Assembly (NCBI RefSeq): GCF_002807685.1 | Contig: NZ_PEAX01000002.1 | Location: forward strand, 62,001-126,000 | Direction of reading: 5' to 3' | Source: Neoalteromonas flava | Lineage (GTDB): Bacteria > Pseudomonadota > Gammaproteobacteria > Enterobacterales > Alteromonadaceae | Length of the DNA: 64,000 nt | In this document: positions 19,765 to 29,383 of the stretch, one piece after another | Layout: each line of letters begins with the position of its first letter | Position numbering within the stretch: the first letter of the stretch is position 1 | Program-made: the position numbers and the translations under genes | Notes under the pieces: model-generated | What the model was told of the DNA's origin: nothing | What the model saw: only the letters and a program-made list of their open reading frames with translations | The model's database searches: none

Positions 19765-21039
19765 TTATTCAGATGCCGCTTTCTTATCCTGAGAATCATA
19801 TATCAAAATAGGCTTTGATTCTCCGCGGATAACTGACTCATCGATGACTACTTTACTTACGTTATCCATCGAGGGTAACTCGTACATGGTATCCAGCAAC
19901 ACAGCTTCAACGATTGAGCGCAAACCACGCGCACCGGTTTTGCGTTGCATCGCTTTTTGCGCAATTGCTTGCAACGCGTCATCGCGAAACTCGAGCTCTG
20001 TCTCTTCAATCGCAAACAATGCACCATATTGTTTAGTTATGGCATTTTTAGGTTCGCGTAAGATTTGGATCAACGCTTCTTCATTCAACTCTTCAAGGCT
20101 GGTTACCACTGGTAATCGCCCAATGAATTCTGGAATAAGGCCGTATTTAACCAAATCTTCAGGCTCAACTTGACGGAATAGTTCTGTCAGTAACTTTTTG
20201 TTCTGCGAATCTTTAACCTTAGCACCGAACCCAATACCTGTGCCCGTGTGAGCGCGTTGTTCGATCACCTTATCCAAGCCTGCGAAGGCGCCACCGCAAA
20301 TGAACAAGATTTTAGATGTGTCAACCTGCAAAAACTCTTGCTGTGGATGTTTGCGCCCACCTTGTGGTGGTACAGATGCAATAGTGCCTTCGATAAGTTT
20401 CAACAAGGCTTGTTGCACACCCTCACCAGAGACATCTCGAGTAATTGATGGGTTATCAGATTTACGAGAAATCTTGTCAATTTCATCAATATAGACAATC
20501 CCACGCTGAGCCTTTTCTACATCGTAATCGCATTTTTGTAGGAGCTTCTGAATGATATTCTCTACATCTTCGCCCACATAACCGGCTTCGGTAAGTGTAG
20601 TTGCGTCAGCCATAGTAAATGGAACATCCAGTAGCCGTGCCAACGTCTCCGCCAACAAGGTTTTACCACTGCCCGTTGGACCAATCAGCAAAATATTACT
20701 CTTGCCTAATTCTACACCGTCATGCACATCGCCATTTCGTAGGCGCTTATAATGATTATAAACTGCAACTGAGAGCACTTTCTTAGCATGCTCTTGACCG
20801 ATCACATAATCGTCTAGATGAGCGTGGATTTCATGCGGTTTAGGCAATGAGTCCTGTTGCTGCTTCGGAGCAATTTCTTTTATTTCTTCACGAATGATGT
20901 CATTACATAACTCAACACATTCGTCACATATGAACACTGAGGGACCCGCAATCAACTTGCGCACTTCATGTTGGCTTTTCCCACAGAATGAGCAGTACAG
21001 TAATTTATTATCACCATCACCGTTTTGCTTGTCTGTCAT
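19765..21039 (-). CDS. clpX: ClpXP unfoldase ATPase subunit ClpX
   Basis: An AAA+ unfoldase that recognises tagged substrates and feeds them into ClpP. 424 residues as in E. coli. The N-terminal zinc-binding domain has Cys16, Cys19, Cys38 and Cys41 (CSFC...CDEC). The AAA+ core shows Walker [11 protein letters not shown], Walker [10 protein letters not shown], the substrate-gripping GYVGEDVE pore loop, and the ClpP-contacting loop in a GIGFGA setting. It lies 59 bp after clpP in the conserved tig-clpP-clpX-lon order and is followed by a strong terminator. Confidence 0.98.
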   Translation of the reverse strand: MTDKQNGDGDNKLLYCSFCGKSQHEVRKLIAGPSVFICDECVELCNDIIREEIKEIAPKQQQDSLPKPHEIHAHLDDYVIGQEHAKKVLSVAVYNHYKRLRNGDVHDGVELGKSNILLIGPTGSGKTLLAETLARLLDVPFTMADATTLTEAGYVGEDVENIIQKLLQKCDYDVEKAQRGIVYIDEIDKISRKSDNPSITRDVSGEGVQQALLKLIEGTIASVPPQGGRKHPQQEFLQVDTSKILFICGGAFAGLDKVIEQRAHTGTGIGFGAKVKDSQNKKLLTELFRQVEPEDLVKYGLIPEFIGRLPVVTSLEELNEEALIQILREPKNAITKQYGALFAIEETELEFRDDALQAIAQKAMQRKTGARGLRSIVEAVLLDTMYELPSMDNVSKVVIDESVIRGESKPILIYDSQDKKAASE

Positions 21040-21098
21040 GTATCGATTGCCTCTATTTTTTCATTAAGCAGCGTACTGCTGTTAATTAGTCTAGTCGA

Positions 21099-21722
21099 TT
21101 ATGCGTTTAATGCATCCGCACGATTAGACAATACTTTGTCAATTAAACCATATTCCTGAGCTTCCGTCGCACTCAAAAAGTTATCACGGTCGGTATCTTG
21201 TGCCACTTTTTCATACGGCTGGCCAGTATGCCCTGCCATTAAGCGGTTCAGTTTTTCTTTAATAGACAGGATTTCTCTAGCATGAATTTCGAAATCCGAT
21301 GCTTGCCCTTGGAAACCACCCAAAGGTTGGTGGATCATCACCCGTGAGTTAGGCAAACAGTAACGCTTACCCTTAGCCCCACCAGACAGCAAAAATGCGC
21401 CCATACTGGCCGCTTGACCAACGCAAACTGTGCTCACATCGGGCTTAATGAAATTCATGGTGTCATATATCGCCATACCTGCGGTGACCGAACCACCAGG
21501 AGAATTAATATATAAGAAAATATCTTTTTCTGGATTTTCAGCTTCTAGAAATAACATCTGAGCCACGATCAAATTCGCCATGTGGTCTTCAACCTGACCA
21601 ACCAAGAAAATGACGTTTTCTTTTAATAAACGGGAATAGATATCGTAGGAGCGTTCACCCTTGGACGTTTGTTCAACAACCATTGGAACCAACGCATTGG
21701 CGGGGTCAAAAACATTCTGCAT
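21099..21722 (-). CDS. clpP: ATP-dependent Clp protease proteolytic subunit
   Basis: A 207-residue serine protease forming the tetradecameric chamber of ClpXP. The catalytic triad is Ser106 (GQAASMGAF), His131 (MIHQPLGG) and Asp180 (DTDRDNF). A short N-terminal propeptide is likely, removed by self-processing. It follows tig after a terminator, so transcription from its own promoter in the 100-bp gap or by readthrough is expected; clpX follows directly. Confidence 0.98.
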   Translation of the reverse strand: MQNVFDPANALVPMVVEQTSKGERSYDIYSRLLKENVIFLVGQVEDHMANLIVAQMLFLEAENPEKDIFLYINSPGGSVTAGMAIYDTMNFIKPDVSTVCVGQAASMGAFLLSGGAKGKRYCLPNSRVMIHQPLGGFQGQASDFEIHAREILSIKEKLNRLMAGHTGQPYEKVAQDTDRDNFLSATEAQEYGLIDKVLSNRADALNA

Positions 21723-21750
21723 GAAAAAATGGCCTTTTTAAAAACTAGAT

Positions 21751-21780
21751 AAAAAAATGCTCGGTGGTTACCGAGCATTT
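21751..21780 (-). terminator. Terminator between tig and clpP
   Basis: Perfect 11-bp stem AAATGCTCGGT / ACCGAGCATTT (21755-21780) with a GGTT loop; on the minus strand it is followed by seven T. It lies 43 bp after the tig stop. Confidence 0.85.
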
Positions 21781-21822
21781 AATCAGTTGCAGACTATAAA
21801 AGTCAATCACAGCCAGTGCAGA

Positions 21823-23127
21823 TTACGCCTGTTTGTTCATGATCTCGTCAAAGTCTTTCTTAACTTCTTTGGTCTTGGCGTTATCTGCAATCCATTCGAT
21901 GGCTTGCTCTTCAAGCGCAACGTTTTGCATTTGCTGCATTAACTCGTCGTTAGACTTGTAATACTCAATAACTTCAGTCGGATCTTCATACGCTGAAGCC
22001 ATTGATTCGATCAGACTGTCAACGCGAGCGCTATCTACTTGCAATTCTTGCTTCTTGATAATTTCGCCTAACAATAAGCCAACCGAGACACGGCGCTTAG
22101 CGTTATCCATGAACAAATCAGCCGGTAACTCAGGTAAATTTTGACCTTGACCTTGCTGTTGGAAACGCTGTTTAGCTTGCTCACGAAGTGCGTTAACTTC
22201 TTGGTCAACAAGGGCTTGTGGTAAATCAAGCTCATTCTTGTCAAGCAACGCTGCAATCACATTTTCTTTCAATTGTGATTTCAACGTTTGATCCAATTCA
22301 CGCTGCATATTTTTCTTAACTTCTTCGCGCAACGCTTCAACACCGCCTTCTTCAACACCGAATAGCTTAGCAAATTCGTCATCTACTTTTGGCAATGCTT
22401 GACCTTCAACCTTCTTCACAGTGATCGCAAAGCTTGCAGCTTTACCTTTCAAGGCTTCAGCATGATAGTCTTCAGGGAATGTCACTTCAGTAACAAACTC
22501 TTCGCCTTTCTTTGCACCAACTAAATCTTTTTCAAAACCTGGGATCATGCGATCTTTGCCAAGCTCTAAAGTAAAGTCTTCTGCTTTACCACCGGCGAAT
22601 TCTTCACCGTCGATAGAGCCAACAAAATCAATAACCACACGGTCATCTTTCTTAGCTTTACGTTTAACTTCTTTCCACTCAGCGTGCTGCTTCTGCAACG
22701 TGACCATCATGTTGTCTAAATCTTTTTCTGAGATTTCCACAACAGGCTTTTCAATTTTAAGTTTATCGACGTCTTTAACTTCAATCTCAGGATAAACTTC
22801 AAAAGACGCAACAAATTCGAAGTCTTCTCCGTCTTTGTCATTCTTCAGTTCGAATGAAGGATAGCCAGCTGGCGTGATTTTTTCTTGTACAATGGCTTCA
22901 TAAAAGTTGCGTTGCATAACATCACCTGCAACTTCCTGACGAACCGCAGTACCATAACGCTTCTTAAGTACAGAAACTGGCACCTTGCCTGGACGGAAAC
23001 CATTAATACGCTGTGTTTTAGCCAACTGCTGTAGGCGTGATTTAACTGCACTGTCAATCGCATCAGCAGGAACAGTGATAGTAAGACGGCGTTGTAAACC
23101 TTCAGTCGTCTCAACAGAAACTTGCAT
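21823..23127 (-). CDS. tig: Trigger factor, ribosome-bound chaperone
   Basis: A 434-residue ATP-independent chaperone and prolyl isomerase at the ribosome exit tunnel. The N-terminal ribosome-binding domain (residues 1-about 115) holds the GFRPGKVP ribosome-docking signature. The central FKBP domain (about 150-245) begins at [16 protein letters not shown]. The helical C-terminal substrate cradle follows. It heads the tig-clpP-clpX-lon proteostasis cluster. A ribosome site (TTGAGG) precedes the ATG and a sigma-70 promoter lies about 130 bp upstream. Confidence 0.97.
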   Translation of the reverse strand: MQVSVETTEGLQRRLTITVPADAIDSAVKSRLQQLAKTQRINGFRPGKVPVSVLKKRYGTAVRQEVAGDVMQRNFYEAIVQEKITPAGYPSFELKNDKDGEDFEFVASFEVYPEIEVKDVDKLKIEKPVVEISEKDLDNMMVTLQKQHAEWKEVKRKAKKDDRVVIDFVGSIDGEEFAGGKAEDFTLELGKDRMIPGFEKDLVGAKKGEEFVTEVTFPEDYHAEALKGKAASFAITVKKVEGQALPKVDDEFAKLFGVEEGGVEALREEVKKNMQRELDQTLKSQLKENVIAALLDKNELDLPQALVDQEVNALREQAKQRFQQQGQGQNLPELPADLFMDNAKRRVSVGLLLGEIIKKQELQVDSARVDSLIESMASAYEDPTEVIEYYKSNDELMQQMQNVALEEQAIEWIADNAKTKEVKKDFDEIMNKQA

Positions 23128-23253
23128 TGTAATACCTCAACTTTGCGCCGGATGACGCGCTTACAAATCAGATGTTTTAAAACAGCCAATGCCGCCCGTA
23201 ACACCTTTTCTTATGTGGCGCTTTGTTTGGCGTCGGTTAAAAAAAGACGCGGT

Positions 23254-23282
23254 AGTATACAGGCTGGATTTTTCAGAGTCGA
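23254..23282 (-). promoter_or_regulatory. Promoter of tig
   Basis: On the minus strand: -35 TCGACT, 17-bp spacer, -10 TATACT preceded by TG (extended -10). It predicts a leader of about 120 nt before the tig ATG. Confidence 0.55.
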
Positions 23283-23365
23283 GATGTAAAAGCCATTTTC
23301 GTCAGTTATGCTAGCGATATTAATGTAAATTTATGAGTTTTCATTTAATTCAGTTGGGCGTAACT

Positions 23366-23707
23366 ATGGAAAACAGTATTAATTGGCAAGATTTTGTCAA
23401 GGTAGAGCTTCGGGCTGGCACTATTATCAGCGTAGAAGAGTTCCCTGAAGCGATCAAACCTGCCTACAAATTAACCATCGATTTTGGCCACAAAATTGGT
23501 ATCAAACGTTCGAGCGCACAGATCACCGCACATTATGCGCCGGAGGACTTAATCAATAAGCAGATCCTTGCAGTTATCAACTTCCCTCCCAAACAAATAG
23601 GGCCATTCATGTCTGAATGTTTAGTCACAGGGTTCTACGATATGGACAATCAAGTTGTATTGCTAAGTCCGGATATGCCCGTCGAGAATGGCGCTAAATT
23701 AGGCTAG
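23366..23707 (+). CDS. csaA: CsaA-type tRNA-binding / chaperone protein
   Basis: With the start at 23366 (MENSINWQDFVKVELRAGTI...) the protein has 113 residues, the usual CsaA length; the frame is open 11 codons further up but that extension lacks a ribosome site and family resemblance. The whole protein is one EMAP/tRNA-binding OB-fold (VELRAGTI, FPEAIKPAYKL, IKRSSAQI, GFMSECLV-like end), as in CsaA, implicated in export-related chaperoning and tRNA binding. It is a single gene, divergent from tig and convergent with the tRNA operon. Confidence 0.88.
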   Translation: MENSINWQDFVKVELRAGTIISVEEFPEAIKPAYKLTIDFGHKIGIKRSSAQITAHYAPEDLINKQILAVINFPPKQIGPFMSECLVTGFYDMDNQVVLLSPDMPVENGAKLG

Positions 23708-23772
23708 CGGAATTAATCATTAGAAATGAAACGATAAAGAATGTTTTCGTTGTGGATAATCAAACAAAAAAG

Positions 23773-23849
23773 TGGTCGGTGAGATAGGATTCGAACCTAC
23801 GACCCCTTGGACCCAAACCAAGTGCGCTACCAAGCTGCGCCACTCACCG
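23773..23849 (-). tRNA. tRNA-Pro (TGG), copy 2 (last of operon)
   Basis: 77 nt with CCA encoded. Acceptor CGGTGAG / CTCACCG with A73; anticodon stem CTTGG / CCAAG around loop TTTGGGT, giving anticodon TGG; T-loop GTTCGAATC. Identical to the copy at 24233-24309. It is the last gene of the five-tRNA operon and is followed at once by a run of six T. Confidence 0.96.
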
Positions 23850-23865
23850 ACAATGTACAAATAGA

Positions 23866-23950
23866 TGGTGCGGAAGGAGAGACTTGAACTCTCACGCCGT
23901 GAAGCACTGGAACCTAAATCCAGCGTGTCTACCAATTCCACCACTTCCGC
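23866..23950 (-). tRNA. tRNA-Leu (TAG)
   Basis: 85 nt, a class II tRNA with a long variable arm and CCA encoded. Acceptor GCGGAAG / CTTCCGC; anticodon stem CTGGA / TCCAG with loop TTTAGGT, giving TAG. It corresponds in position to leuT of the enteric argX-hisR-leuT-proM cluster. Confidence 0.95.
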
Positions 23951-23955
23951 AAAAA

Positions 23956-24032
23956 TGGGGTGGACGATGGGATTTGAACCCACGACAACCGGAATCACAA
24001 TCCGGGGCTCTACCAACTGAGCTACGCCCACC
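23956..24032 (-). tRNA. tRNA-His (GTG)
   Basis: 77 nt including the extra G(-1) opposite C73, the identity element for histidyl-tRNA synthetase. Anticodon loop TTGTGAT gives GTG; CCA is encoded. The position matches hisR in the enteric cluster. Confidence 0.96.
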
Positions 24033-24130
24033 ATAATGACTTGTTGCGACCATTATAGTCTACTTAACCTTGCTTGCCATCGATACTGATTAAGTTTCGA
24101 CAAGATTCTTCGAATCTCCCGGCGGCCTAA

Positions 24131-24207
<77 letters not shown>

Positions 24208-24232
24208 GTAGCGAATCTGTGCAAGATTAAAG

Positions 24233-24309
24233 TGGTCGGTGAGATAGGATTCGAACCTACGACCCCTTGGACCCAAACCAAGTGCGCTACCAAGCTGCGC
24301 CACTCACCG
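24233..24309 (-). tRNA. tRNA-Pro (TGG), copy 1 (first of operon)
   Basis: 77 nt with CCA encoded, identical base for base to 23773-23849. It is the first gene of the operon Pro-Arg-His-Leu-Pro, about 35 bp downstream of a strong stable-RNA promoter. Confidence 0.96.
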
Positions 24310-24350
24310 AACCAAGTAGAAGCACCATTCAGCACCTCTACGGGGGGCGC

Positions 24351-24379
24351 ATATTACCGACTTGCCTTAATCTCGTCAA
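24351..24379 (-). promoter_or_regulatory. Stable-RNA promoter of the five-tRNA operon
   Basis: On the minus strand: -35 TTGACG, a 17-bp spacer, -10 TAATAT and then GCGCCCCCC. The GC-rich discriminator after the -10 is the hallmark of promoters under stringent (ppGpp) control, fitting a tRNA operon. Confidence 0.75.
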
Positions 24380-24525
24380 ACACTTTTAAGATTAATTTTG
24401 CAGTTGTTCAAATTGCGTTCAAGTTGGGTACTTTGCGGACAAAAATCGCGCGTGAAACTCTTGAGGCGGGATCAATTTCAGCGCATAAGTACAGTTTCTA
24501 AAACAGTAGAATTTAGCTAAGGTAA

Positions 24526-24629
24526 ATCGGCGCTTTGGAAGGCGCAATGGGTGGGCTTTTAGCGGAGGCGTTGGCGCTCTGGCAGGCGCTGTAATCGGTG
24601 GTTTGGTTGGAGCTAGTAATTATTACTAG
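24526..24629 (+). pseudogene. Frameshifted remnant of a glycine-zipper-like coding sequence
   Basis: Two plus-strand frames join into one glycine-zipper peptide if one base is restored near 24553-24557. Frame one reads IGALEGAMGG (24526-24555); frame two reads AFSGGVGALAGAVIGGLVG and then ASNYY and a TAG at 24627-24629. GxxxG repeats of this kind occur in Gly-zipper membrane proteins and in class II bacteriocin-like peptides. No start codon or leader is visible: a TAA precedes 24526 directly. It lies in the 440-bp gap between the tRNA promoter and the small ORF at 24749, where I see no intact gene. Low-complexity coincidence cannot be ruled out. Confidence 0.35.
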
Positions 24630-24706
24630 CGGCAAGCTGACCAGCCCAAAGTTGCTGACTGGTTTTGCGCAGCCCCAAATACCGGGGAGTAGCTCAATAT
24701 ACATAG

Positions 24707-24724
24707 GAGGGAGACAGCTCCCTC
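24707..24724. repeat. Perfect 7-bp inverted repeat upstream of the 67-aa ORF
   Basis: GAGGGAG / CTCCCTC with an ACAG loop. No T run follows on either strand, so a terminator is unlikely. It lies 24 bp before the GTG of the small ORF and could hide or expose its ribosome site. An imperfect direct repeat (AAACAGTAGA followed by ATTTA) occurs at about 24501-24516 and 24729-24745. Confidence 0.4.
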
Positions 24725-24748
24725 ACTCAAACAGTAGAGAATTTAACA

Positions 24749-24952
24749 GTGATTAACAATCTTAAGTTTTGGCTTTACTACTTTGCAACTCGTGGTTGCT
24801 TCGCCATGTTATTACTCTGGGGAGTCACCCTAATCCCTGAATTTGAGATTAAATGGCCACTGGGGCTAATTTTACTGGTTGGAATGGTTATCGCTACAAC
24901 AACATTTCTATTCGAAAATAGGCGAGGAAATAAATCCCCACGTAGCGATTGA
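24749..24952 (+). CDS. Hypothetical small membrane protein, 67 aa
   Basis: A GTG-started frame with two hydrophobic segments (residues about 7-29 and 36-55) and a positively charged C-terminus (ENRRGNKSPRSD), which would place the tail in the cytoplasm. The ribosome site is weak (AGAGAA about ten bases upstream). I do not recognise the protein. It lies between the glycine-zipper remnant and folD on the same strand. The hydrophobic pattern supports a real gene; the weak start argues against it. Confidence 0.45.
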   Translation: MINNLKFWLYYFATRGCFAMLLLWGVTLIPEFEIKWPLGLILLVGMVIATTTFLFENRRGNKSPRSD

Positions 24953-25016
24953 ATCCAACCCGCGATCCATGGGATCATGCACTGGTTTGATTTAATCCTT
25001 AAAGAGTAGTTTCCAC

Positions 25017-25871
25017 ATGCCAGCTCATCGCATCGACGGTAAAGTTATCGCTAAACAAGTGCGCGACGATGTCGCTAATTATGTTGCCTCGTTGAATGAG
25101 GCACAAAAGCGCGTCCCCGGACTCGCAGTAGTCTTGGTCGGTTCTGACCCCGCATCGCAAGTTTATGTGAATAATAAAACCAAAGCCTGCGAAGAAGTTG
25201 GTTTCGTCTCAAAGTCGTATGATTTACCGGCGACGACGAAACAGCAAGACTTGCTGAACTTGGTTGATGAGCTAAACGCAGACGACAGCATCGATGGCAT
25301 ATTAGTGCAACTTCCATTGCCTGCAGGTCTTGACGCCGAGGCTATCCTGGAACGGATCCACCCGCATAAGGATGTGGATGGCTTTCATCCCTACAATATA
25401 GGCCGTTTGGCACAACGTATTCCAGCACTTCGACCTTGCACTCCCAAAGGTATTATGACCATGATTGGCGCAACTAAGCGTCCAATTAAAGGACTCGATG
25501 CGGTGATTGTTGGCGCTTCAAATATCGTTGGCCGCCCGATGTCTTTAGAGCTTTTATTGGCGGGTTGCACGGTTACCACTTGCCATAAATTTACTAAAGA
25601 CCTTCATGCACACGTGAGTCGTGCAGACTTGCTAGTCGTCGCTGTGGGAAAAGCCAACTTTATTCCCGGCGAATGGATAAAGCCCGGAGCCATCGTTATT
25701 GATGTGGGTATAAATCGACTGGACGATGGTCGGCTGGTGGGCGATGTCGAGTATGACAAAGCTGCAGAAGTTGCCGGGTGGATCACGCCGGTGCCCGGTG
25801 GTGTTGGTCCTATGACAGTTGCCAGTCTGATCGAAAACACACTCGAAGCCTATATTAAATTTCATTCATAG
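25017..25871 (+). CDS. folD: Bifunctional methylene-THF dehydrogenase / cyclohydrolase
   Basis: Converts 5,10-methylene-THF to 10-formyl-THF via methenyl-THF, using NADP, to supply one-carbon units for purines and formyl-Met-tRNA. 284 residues as in E. coli. The N-terminal catalytic part shows [21 protein letters not shown] (with the active-site Lys in the KTKAC stretch) and [10 protein letters not shown]; the Rossmann part shows [20 protein letters not shown]; the C-terminus has [13 protein letters not shown]. The location between tRNA genes/tig and DUF1415 is common in related bacteria. Confidence 0.97.
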   Translation: MPAHRIDGKVIAKQVRDDVANYVASLNEAQKRVPGLAVVLVGSDPASQVYVNNKTKACEEVGFVSKSYDLPATTKQQDLLNLVDELNADDSIDGILVQLPLPAGLDAEAILERIHPHKDVDGFHPYNIGRLAQRIPALRPCTPKGIMTMIGATKRPIKGLDAVIVGASNIVGRPMSLELLLAGCTVTTCHKFTKDLHAHVSRADLLVVAVGKANFIPGEWIKPGAIVIDVGINRLDDGRLVGDVEYDKAAEVAGWITPVPGGVGPMTVASLIENTLEAYIKFHS

Positions 25872-25879
25872 AGACTAGC

Positions 25880-26473
25880 TTGGAACAGTTGACAATTGAG
25901 ACCGCACTAGCAGCAACCCGCTTCTGGCTGCAAAACGTCGTGATCGGCGAAAACTTCTGTCCTTTTGCCAAACGGGAGTTCGAACGTCAAACCATTCGCT
26001 ACGTTAGCTGTGACATGCATAGCATAGATCAGCAAGCAGAGATGGTACTGCAAGAATGTGCCTACTTAGAAAATAATTCAGCGGTTGAAACGACCTTAAT
26101 TATATACCACCCCGCACACCGTGAAGTCGCTCAAGCGCAACACAATATTTATAACTTCGACGATTACCTAGTGCTTGCCGAATTGGCTCAATCAACCAAG
26201 ACTCGTGCGGGCTATGACGGGCTATTCCAGCTCGCGACTTTTCATCCTGATTACTGTTTTGCCGGTGAACCTGCGCATGACGCATCCAACTTTACCAATC
26301 GCTCTCCTTTGCCTACGTTGCATATTATTCGCGAGGCAAGCATTGATCGAGCGCTGAAAACGTACAAAAATCCAGAGCAGATCCCCGCAGTGAATATCGA
26401 GCGTGCACGCGCACTGGGAACTGGTTACTTTGAAAATTGGTTAGCCAAGGCATTCAGGGCGAGTTCGCAGTAA
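25880..26473 (+). CDS. DUF1415 family protein (197 aa)
   Basis: Starts with TTG eight bases after the folD stop; no nearer ATG gives a full protein. The family signature is visible near the N-terminus (GENFCPFAKRE) together with LATFHPDYCFAG and NRSPLPTLHIIRE further on. The cysteines in CPFA and YCFAG and several conserved His/Asp residues suggest a metal or redox site, but the family function is unknown to me. No signal peptide or membrane segment. Probably co-transcribed with folD. Confidence 0.8.
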   Translation: MEQLTIETALAATRFWLQNVVIGENFCPFAKREFERQTIRYVSCDMHSIDQQAEMVLQECAYLENNSAVETTLIIYHPAHREVAQAQHNIYNFDDYLVLAELAQSTKTRAGYDGLFQLATFHPDYCFAGEPAHDASNFTNRSPLPTLHIIREASIDRALKTYKNPEQIPAVNIERARALGTGYFENWLAKAFRASSQ

Positions 26474-26500
26474 ACTCGCCCTGCATTAAAAACAATTGGG

Positions 26501-27532
26501 TTATTGCACTGGTGCAGATTCAGTCAGCGGAGGTTCCTGCATTTCAGGTGGTTCGACCAAATCACTGCGGCCTTTATTTAATTGATCATAATTAAAGCTG
26601 CTTAGAGCAAATAGCCAATGTTCGAGCCAGGGTTTGCTCGCTAGCACGTATCCAACATAGAAGTTGTCACCGTCTTGATACAATTGCACTAGCAGTTGTT
26701 CGTCGAACTTAGTCTTTATTACAATCTCGCTTTGGGGATTGAATTCCGCAGCCAGAGTCTCACGGGCGATGGCCCGATCAAATCGCGTACTAATTAAGCT
26801 ATTCACGGTAGTCCGTAAAATACCCGGAAACACCAGTTGCTCATCCTCAGCCAGGTCAACCAGTTGCCATTGTGCCTGCGCTGTTTCATCTCCATTACCA
26901 GGGTTTGCTGAACTGACGATTTGATATCTATCATCCGTATCTCGGGTGACTGATGCAATCGCGTCAAGCTCAATCAGTGGGATTGGATTAACTAACCAAG
27001 CAGACGCTGTTTCTGGCAGCGCAATTGTCTGATCAATCAACCAGCTCTGTGCTGCATTAGGTATGCGCACAAAGCTTCCAAAGCCACTGGTCGATTGACG
27101 ACCGACTAGCACCTCAAAGCTTCGTTCAGCGCTATGCAGGGATATAAGTTTTGAGGTCGATTCTGCCTGGGCAAGTGGTTCTACGCCCAAACGCGAGTAT
27201 TGTTCAGCATTCTGCGTTTTTGCTTCGATTTTATTTGCACTGCGTAAACCATCAATGAGTCCAGCTAAAGTATCCATGTCCACTGGTAACGAGTGATCAC
27301 TGTGCAGATGCTTTGCCCGCCACTCATTCTCGACTTTCTCGGCCAACAGCACTGTACCATTGGCATCAGCGATCTCGATTTGAGTCAGTGTTGGTAAGAG
27401 ATCAACGAATTCAGCAAGTAATGGCTGCTCGACCGGTTCAGGAATACTGTTATCCTGTTTAAGCAACCAGATACTCGTTCCTACCGTTAGTAAAAATGCG
27501 GTCAATAAACTAATTAATGTAGACGTTTTCAT
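26501..27532 (-). CDS. DUF4340 protein of Gld-like ABC operon
   Basis: With the ATG ending at 27532 (AGGAG about seven bases upstream) the protein has 343 residues: one N-terminal anchor (ISLLTAFLLTVGTSIWLL) and a periplasmic domain with DUF4340-type features (LLPTLTQIEIADANG, WLIDQTIALPETASAWL). It is the last gene of the operon after the GldG-like gene, 10 bp downstream. DUF4340 proteins regularly accompany GldA/F/G-like transporters; the role is presumed auxiliary. The ORF could be extended 21 codons upstream but would then overlap the preceding gene. Confidence 0.8.
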   Translation of the reverse strand: MKTSTLISLLTAFLLTVGTSIWLLKQDNSIPEPVEQPLLAEFVDLLPTLTQIEIADANGTVLLAEKVENEWRAKHLHSDHSLPVDMDTLAGLIDGLRSANKIEAKTQNAEQYSRLGVEPLAQAESTSKLISLHSAERSFEVLVGRQSTSGFGSFVRIPNAAQSWLIDQTIALPETASAWLVNPIPLIELDAIASVTRDTDDRYQIVSSANPGNGDETAQAQWQLVDLAEDEQLVFPGILRTTVNSLISTRFDRAIARETLAAEFNPQSEIVIKTKFDEQLLVQLYQDGDNFYVGYVLASKPWLEHWLFALSSFNYDQLNKGRSDLVEPPEMQEPPLTESAPVQ

Positions 27533-27542
27533 AGCCGCTCTC

Positions 27543-29381
27543 CTATCCTTGCTGTTGTCGCGTGGCTTTTGTGCGTAGTAAGCGCGCAAGCCCAAACAGC
27601 AAGAACGCTAGCAATAACGGCGTTACCGCAACATTGATAAGTTTTAACCAATTCCCCAACTTGTCGATATCGCGGTCCAGTTGGAAGCGTACTTCGCGTA
27701 ACTCCTTACGAATTTCAATGCGCTTATCGACAAATTCATCGATTGCGGCCTGCTGTTCAGGAGAGACCACCAATGCTCCGCTATCGCCTTGTACACTCTG
27801 CAATTGAGCCAACTGAGATTCAGTCTCGGCCAATTGCTGCTGCAGGCGTTCCTCCTGCTCGCGAAACTTCGCTTCAGCGGCTATTTCTAGCGCTTCAACA
27901 CGCGTAAATGGGCGCGCGAACGTGCCCCGGCTGCGAACACTGATAAGCGCATCACTGCCGCTTAAATTTTCTACAGCATTGGTAAACATGTCGCCATTAT
28001 TGGCAAATGGGGTGAAAATTGTTTGCCCGAAGAAGTTGCTTTGCTGCACCCAAAAACGATCCGCCAATAAGTCTGCATCGGCAACCACAATCAGATTCAA
28101 GCGGTCAGTTTGCTTGAGCCAGTTAGTATCGTCTTGTTTCTCTTCGGCAAACGCTGACAAAGCCTTACCGGTTATTCGTGCGACAACCACATGCTCACTA
28201 TCATCTGTGACGAAAGCTCTGGAGAACTCTTGTGGGTCTTGCGTTGACGCATAAGTCATGGCTGCATACATCTGACTGTTGCTCGAGCTACGCACCAGCG
28301 GCTGCATGTTGAGTTCACTATTCTCAGACAGGGTTAACGCCCCAACCGACGCAGCATTGATACTTTCTAAGTTGGCAGTAACGACGTCTTCAGCATCAAG
28401 ACTACTCGCGTCAAAACCCAAAATACCCAAATGCCGGGCAACGCCTCCTTGTGGCGTACGCACTTCTAAACCCAAATTAGCATCCAAGACAACGGCGTCT
28501 TTTGCTAGTTCTATGCCCCACGCCGATAATAGCGGGAAGTCAGATGCGTTAGCTCCCATAGCCCCCATCATTGCCATCGGATCAGATTCGTAATGGGGGT
28601 CGGCAAATAACAATATACGCCCGCCTTGCATAGCAAACTGGTCAATGGCCTGCAGCAATGCATCCGACAAATTCTGTGGATGTGCAAGCAGCAGAATATC
28701 TGTTCCCACCGGAATTTCTGTGGCACCAGTGGTAAGCAGGTTGACCTCATAAAGTTGTTCTAGTTGGCTGTAAATTGCCATAGGGGGATCAAACTGCCCT
28801 GTCATCGGGTTTTGCCCACCACTGAACGCCAAGTCCGAGATAATGGTTAACGCAACGTCTGCCGAATCACTTAATTGATAGAGCAACTTACTCACGTCAT
28901 ATTCCAAAAAGCTTTCTTTTTGTGGATCAAAAAACCCGATAACGTGCTGCTCATCCACGGCATTAGTACCAGCCAAACCAAAATAGACGGATTCACCAAT
29001 TTGCCCAATTGCTGCGGCGGTTAAGCCATATTGTGCGGCCTGGTCTTCAGCCTCTGAAAAAGGGACGGGATCAATAACCTGCAGCCGAATTTTGCCATTT
29101 GAAGCACTTTCATATTCGCGCAACAAGCTTTCGACCCGGTTGGCGTAATTACGCAAACCTGTCATACCCTTAGTCGCGGTATCCGAATAAAAAAAGTATA
29201 GATTGATCGGTTCGTCAATATCAGCGAGCACCGCCTTGCTGCCTTCTGACAAGGAATAAACTTGATTTTCTGTCAAATCTATTCTGACGTTATTGAGCAC
29301 TTGATTGTTGACGATCACTAAAGAGAAAAACAAACCTGCAAGTAGCGCCAACCCTAAGCTAAAAGAAAATATCCTGTTCAT
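27543..29381 (-). CDS. GldG-like ABC transporter auxiliary protein (612 aa)
   Basis: An N-terminal anchor (LGLALLAGLFFSLVIVNNQ), a long periplasmic region of the ABC_transp_aux/IFT52-like type (DEPINLYFFYSD, LLTTGATEIPVGTDILLLAHP, GGRILLFADPH), then a coiled coil at residues about 500-545 (AAEAKFREQEERLQQQL) and a final membrane helix (VTPLLLAFLLFGLARLL). This matches GldG-type proteins, whose Bacteroidetes members support gliding; in gammaproteobacteria the substrate is unknown. Two bases separate it from the permease gene, so the operon is tightly packed. Confidence 0.85.
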   Translation of the reverse strand: MNRIFSFSLGLALLAGLFFSLVIVNNQVLNNVRIDLTENQVYSLSEGSKAVLADIDEPINLYFFYSDTATKGMTGLRNYANRVESLLREYESASNGKIRLQVIDPVPFSEAEDQAAQYGLTAAAIGQIGESVYFGLAGTNAVDEQHVIGFFDPQKESFLEYDVSKLLYQLSDSADVALTIISDLAFSGGQNPMTGQFDPPMAIYSQLEQLYEVNLLTTGATEIPVGTDILLLAHPQNLSDALLQAIDQFAMQGGRILLFADPHYESDPMAMMGAMGANASDFPLLSAWGIELAKDAVVLDANLGLEVRTPQGGVARHLGILGFDASSLDAEDVVTANLESINAASVGALTLSENSELNMQPLVRSSSNSQMYAAMTYASTQDPQEFSRAFVTDDSEHVVVARITGKALSAFAEEKQDDTNWLKQTDRLNLIVVADADLLADRFWVQQSNFFGQTIFTPFANNGDMFTNAVENLSGSDALISVRSRGTFARPFTRVEALEIAAEAKFREQEERLQQQLAETESQLAQLQSVQGDSGALVVSPEQQAAIDEFVDKRIEIRKELREVRFQLDRDIDKLGNWLKLINVAVTPLLLAFLLFGLARLLRTKATRQQQG

Positions 29382-29383
29382 GC

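Noticed and set aside
23720-24034. Minus-strand open frame of 104 codons
   Set aside because: It runs through tRNA-His, tRNA-Leu and tRNA-Pro and repeats tRNA T-arm-derived peptides such as VGSNPI; not a protein gene.
24526-24629. Intact bacteriocin gene
   Set aside because: No start, no leader peptide, no transporter or immunity gene, and two frames are needed, so at most a remnant is present.
24513-24704. Minus-strand frame of 63 codons opposite the glycine-zipper remnant
   Set aside because: No ribosome site, and the composition is explained as the shadow of the GC-rich repetitive plus strand.
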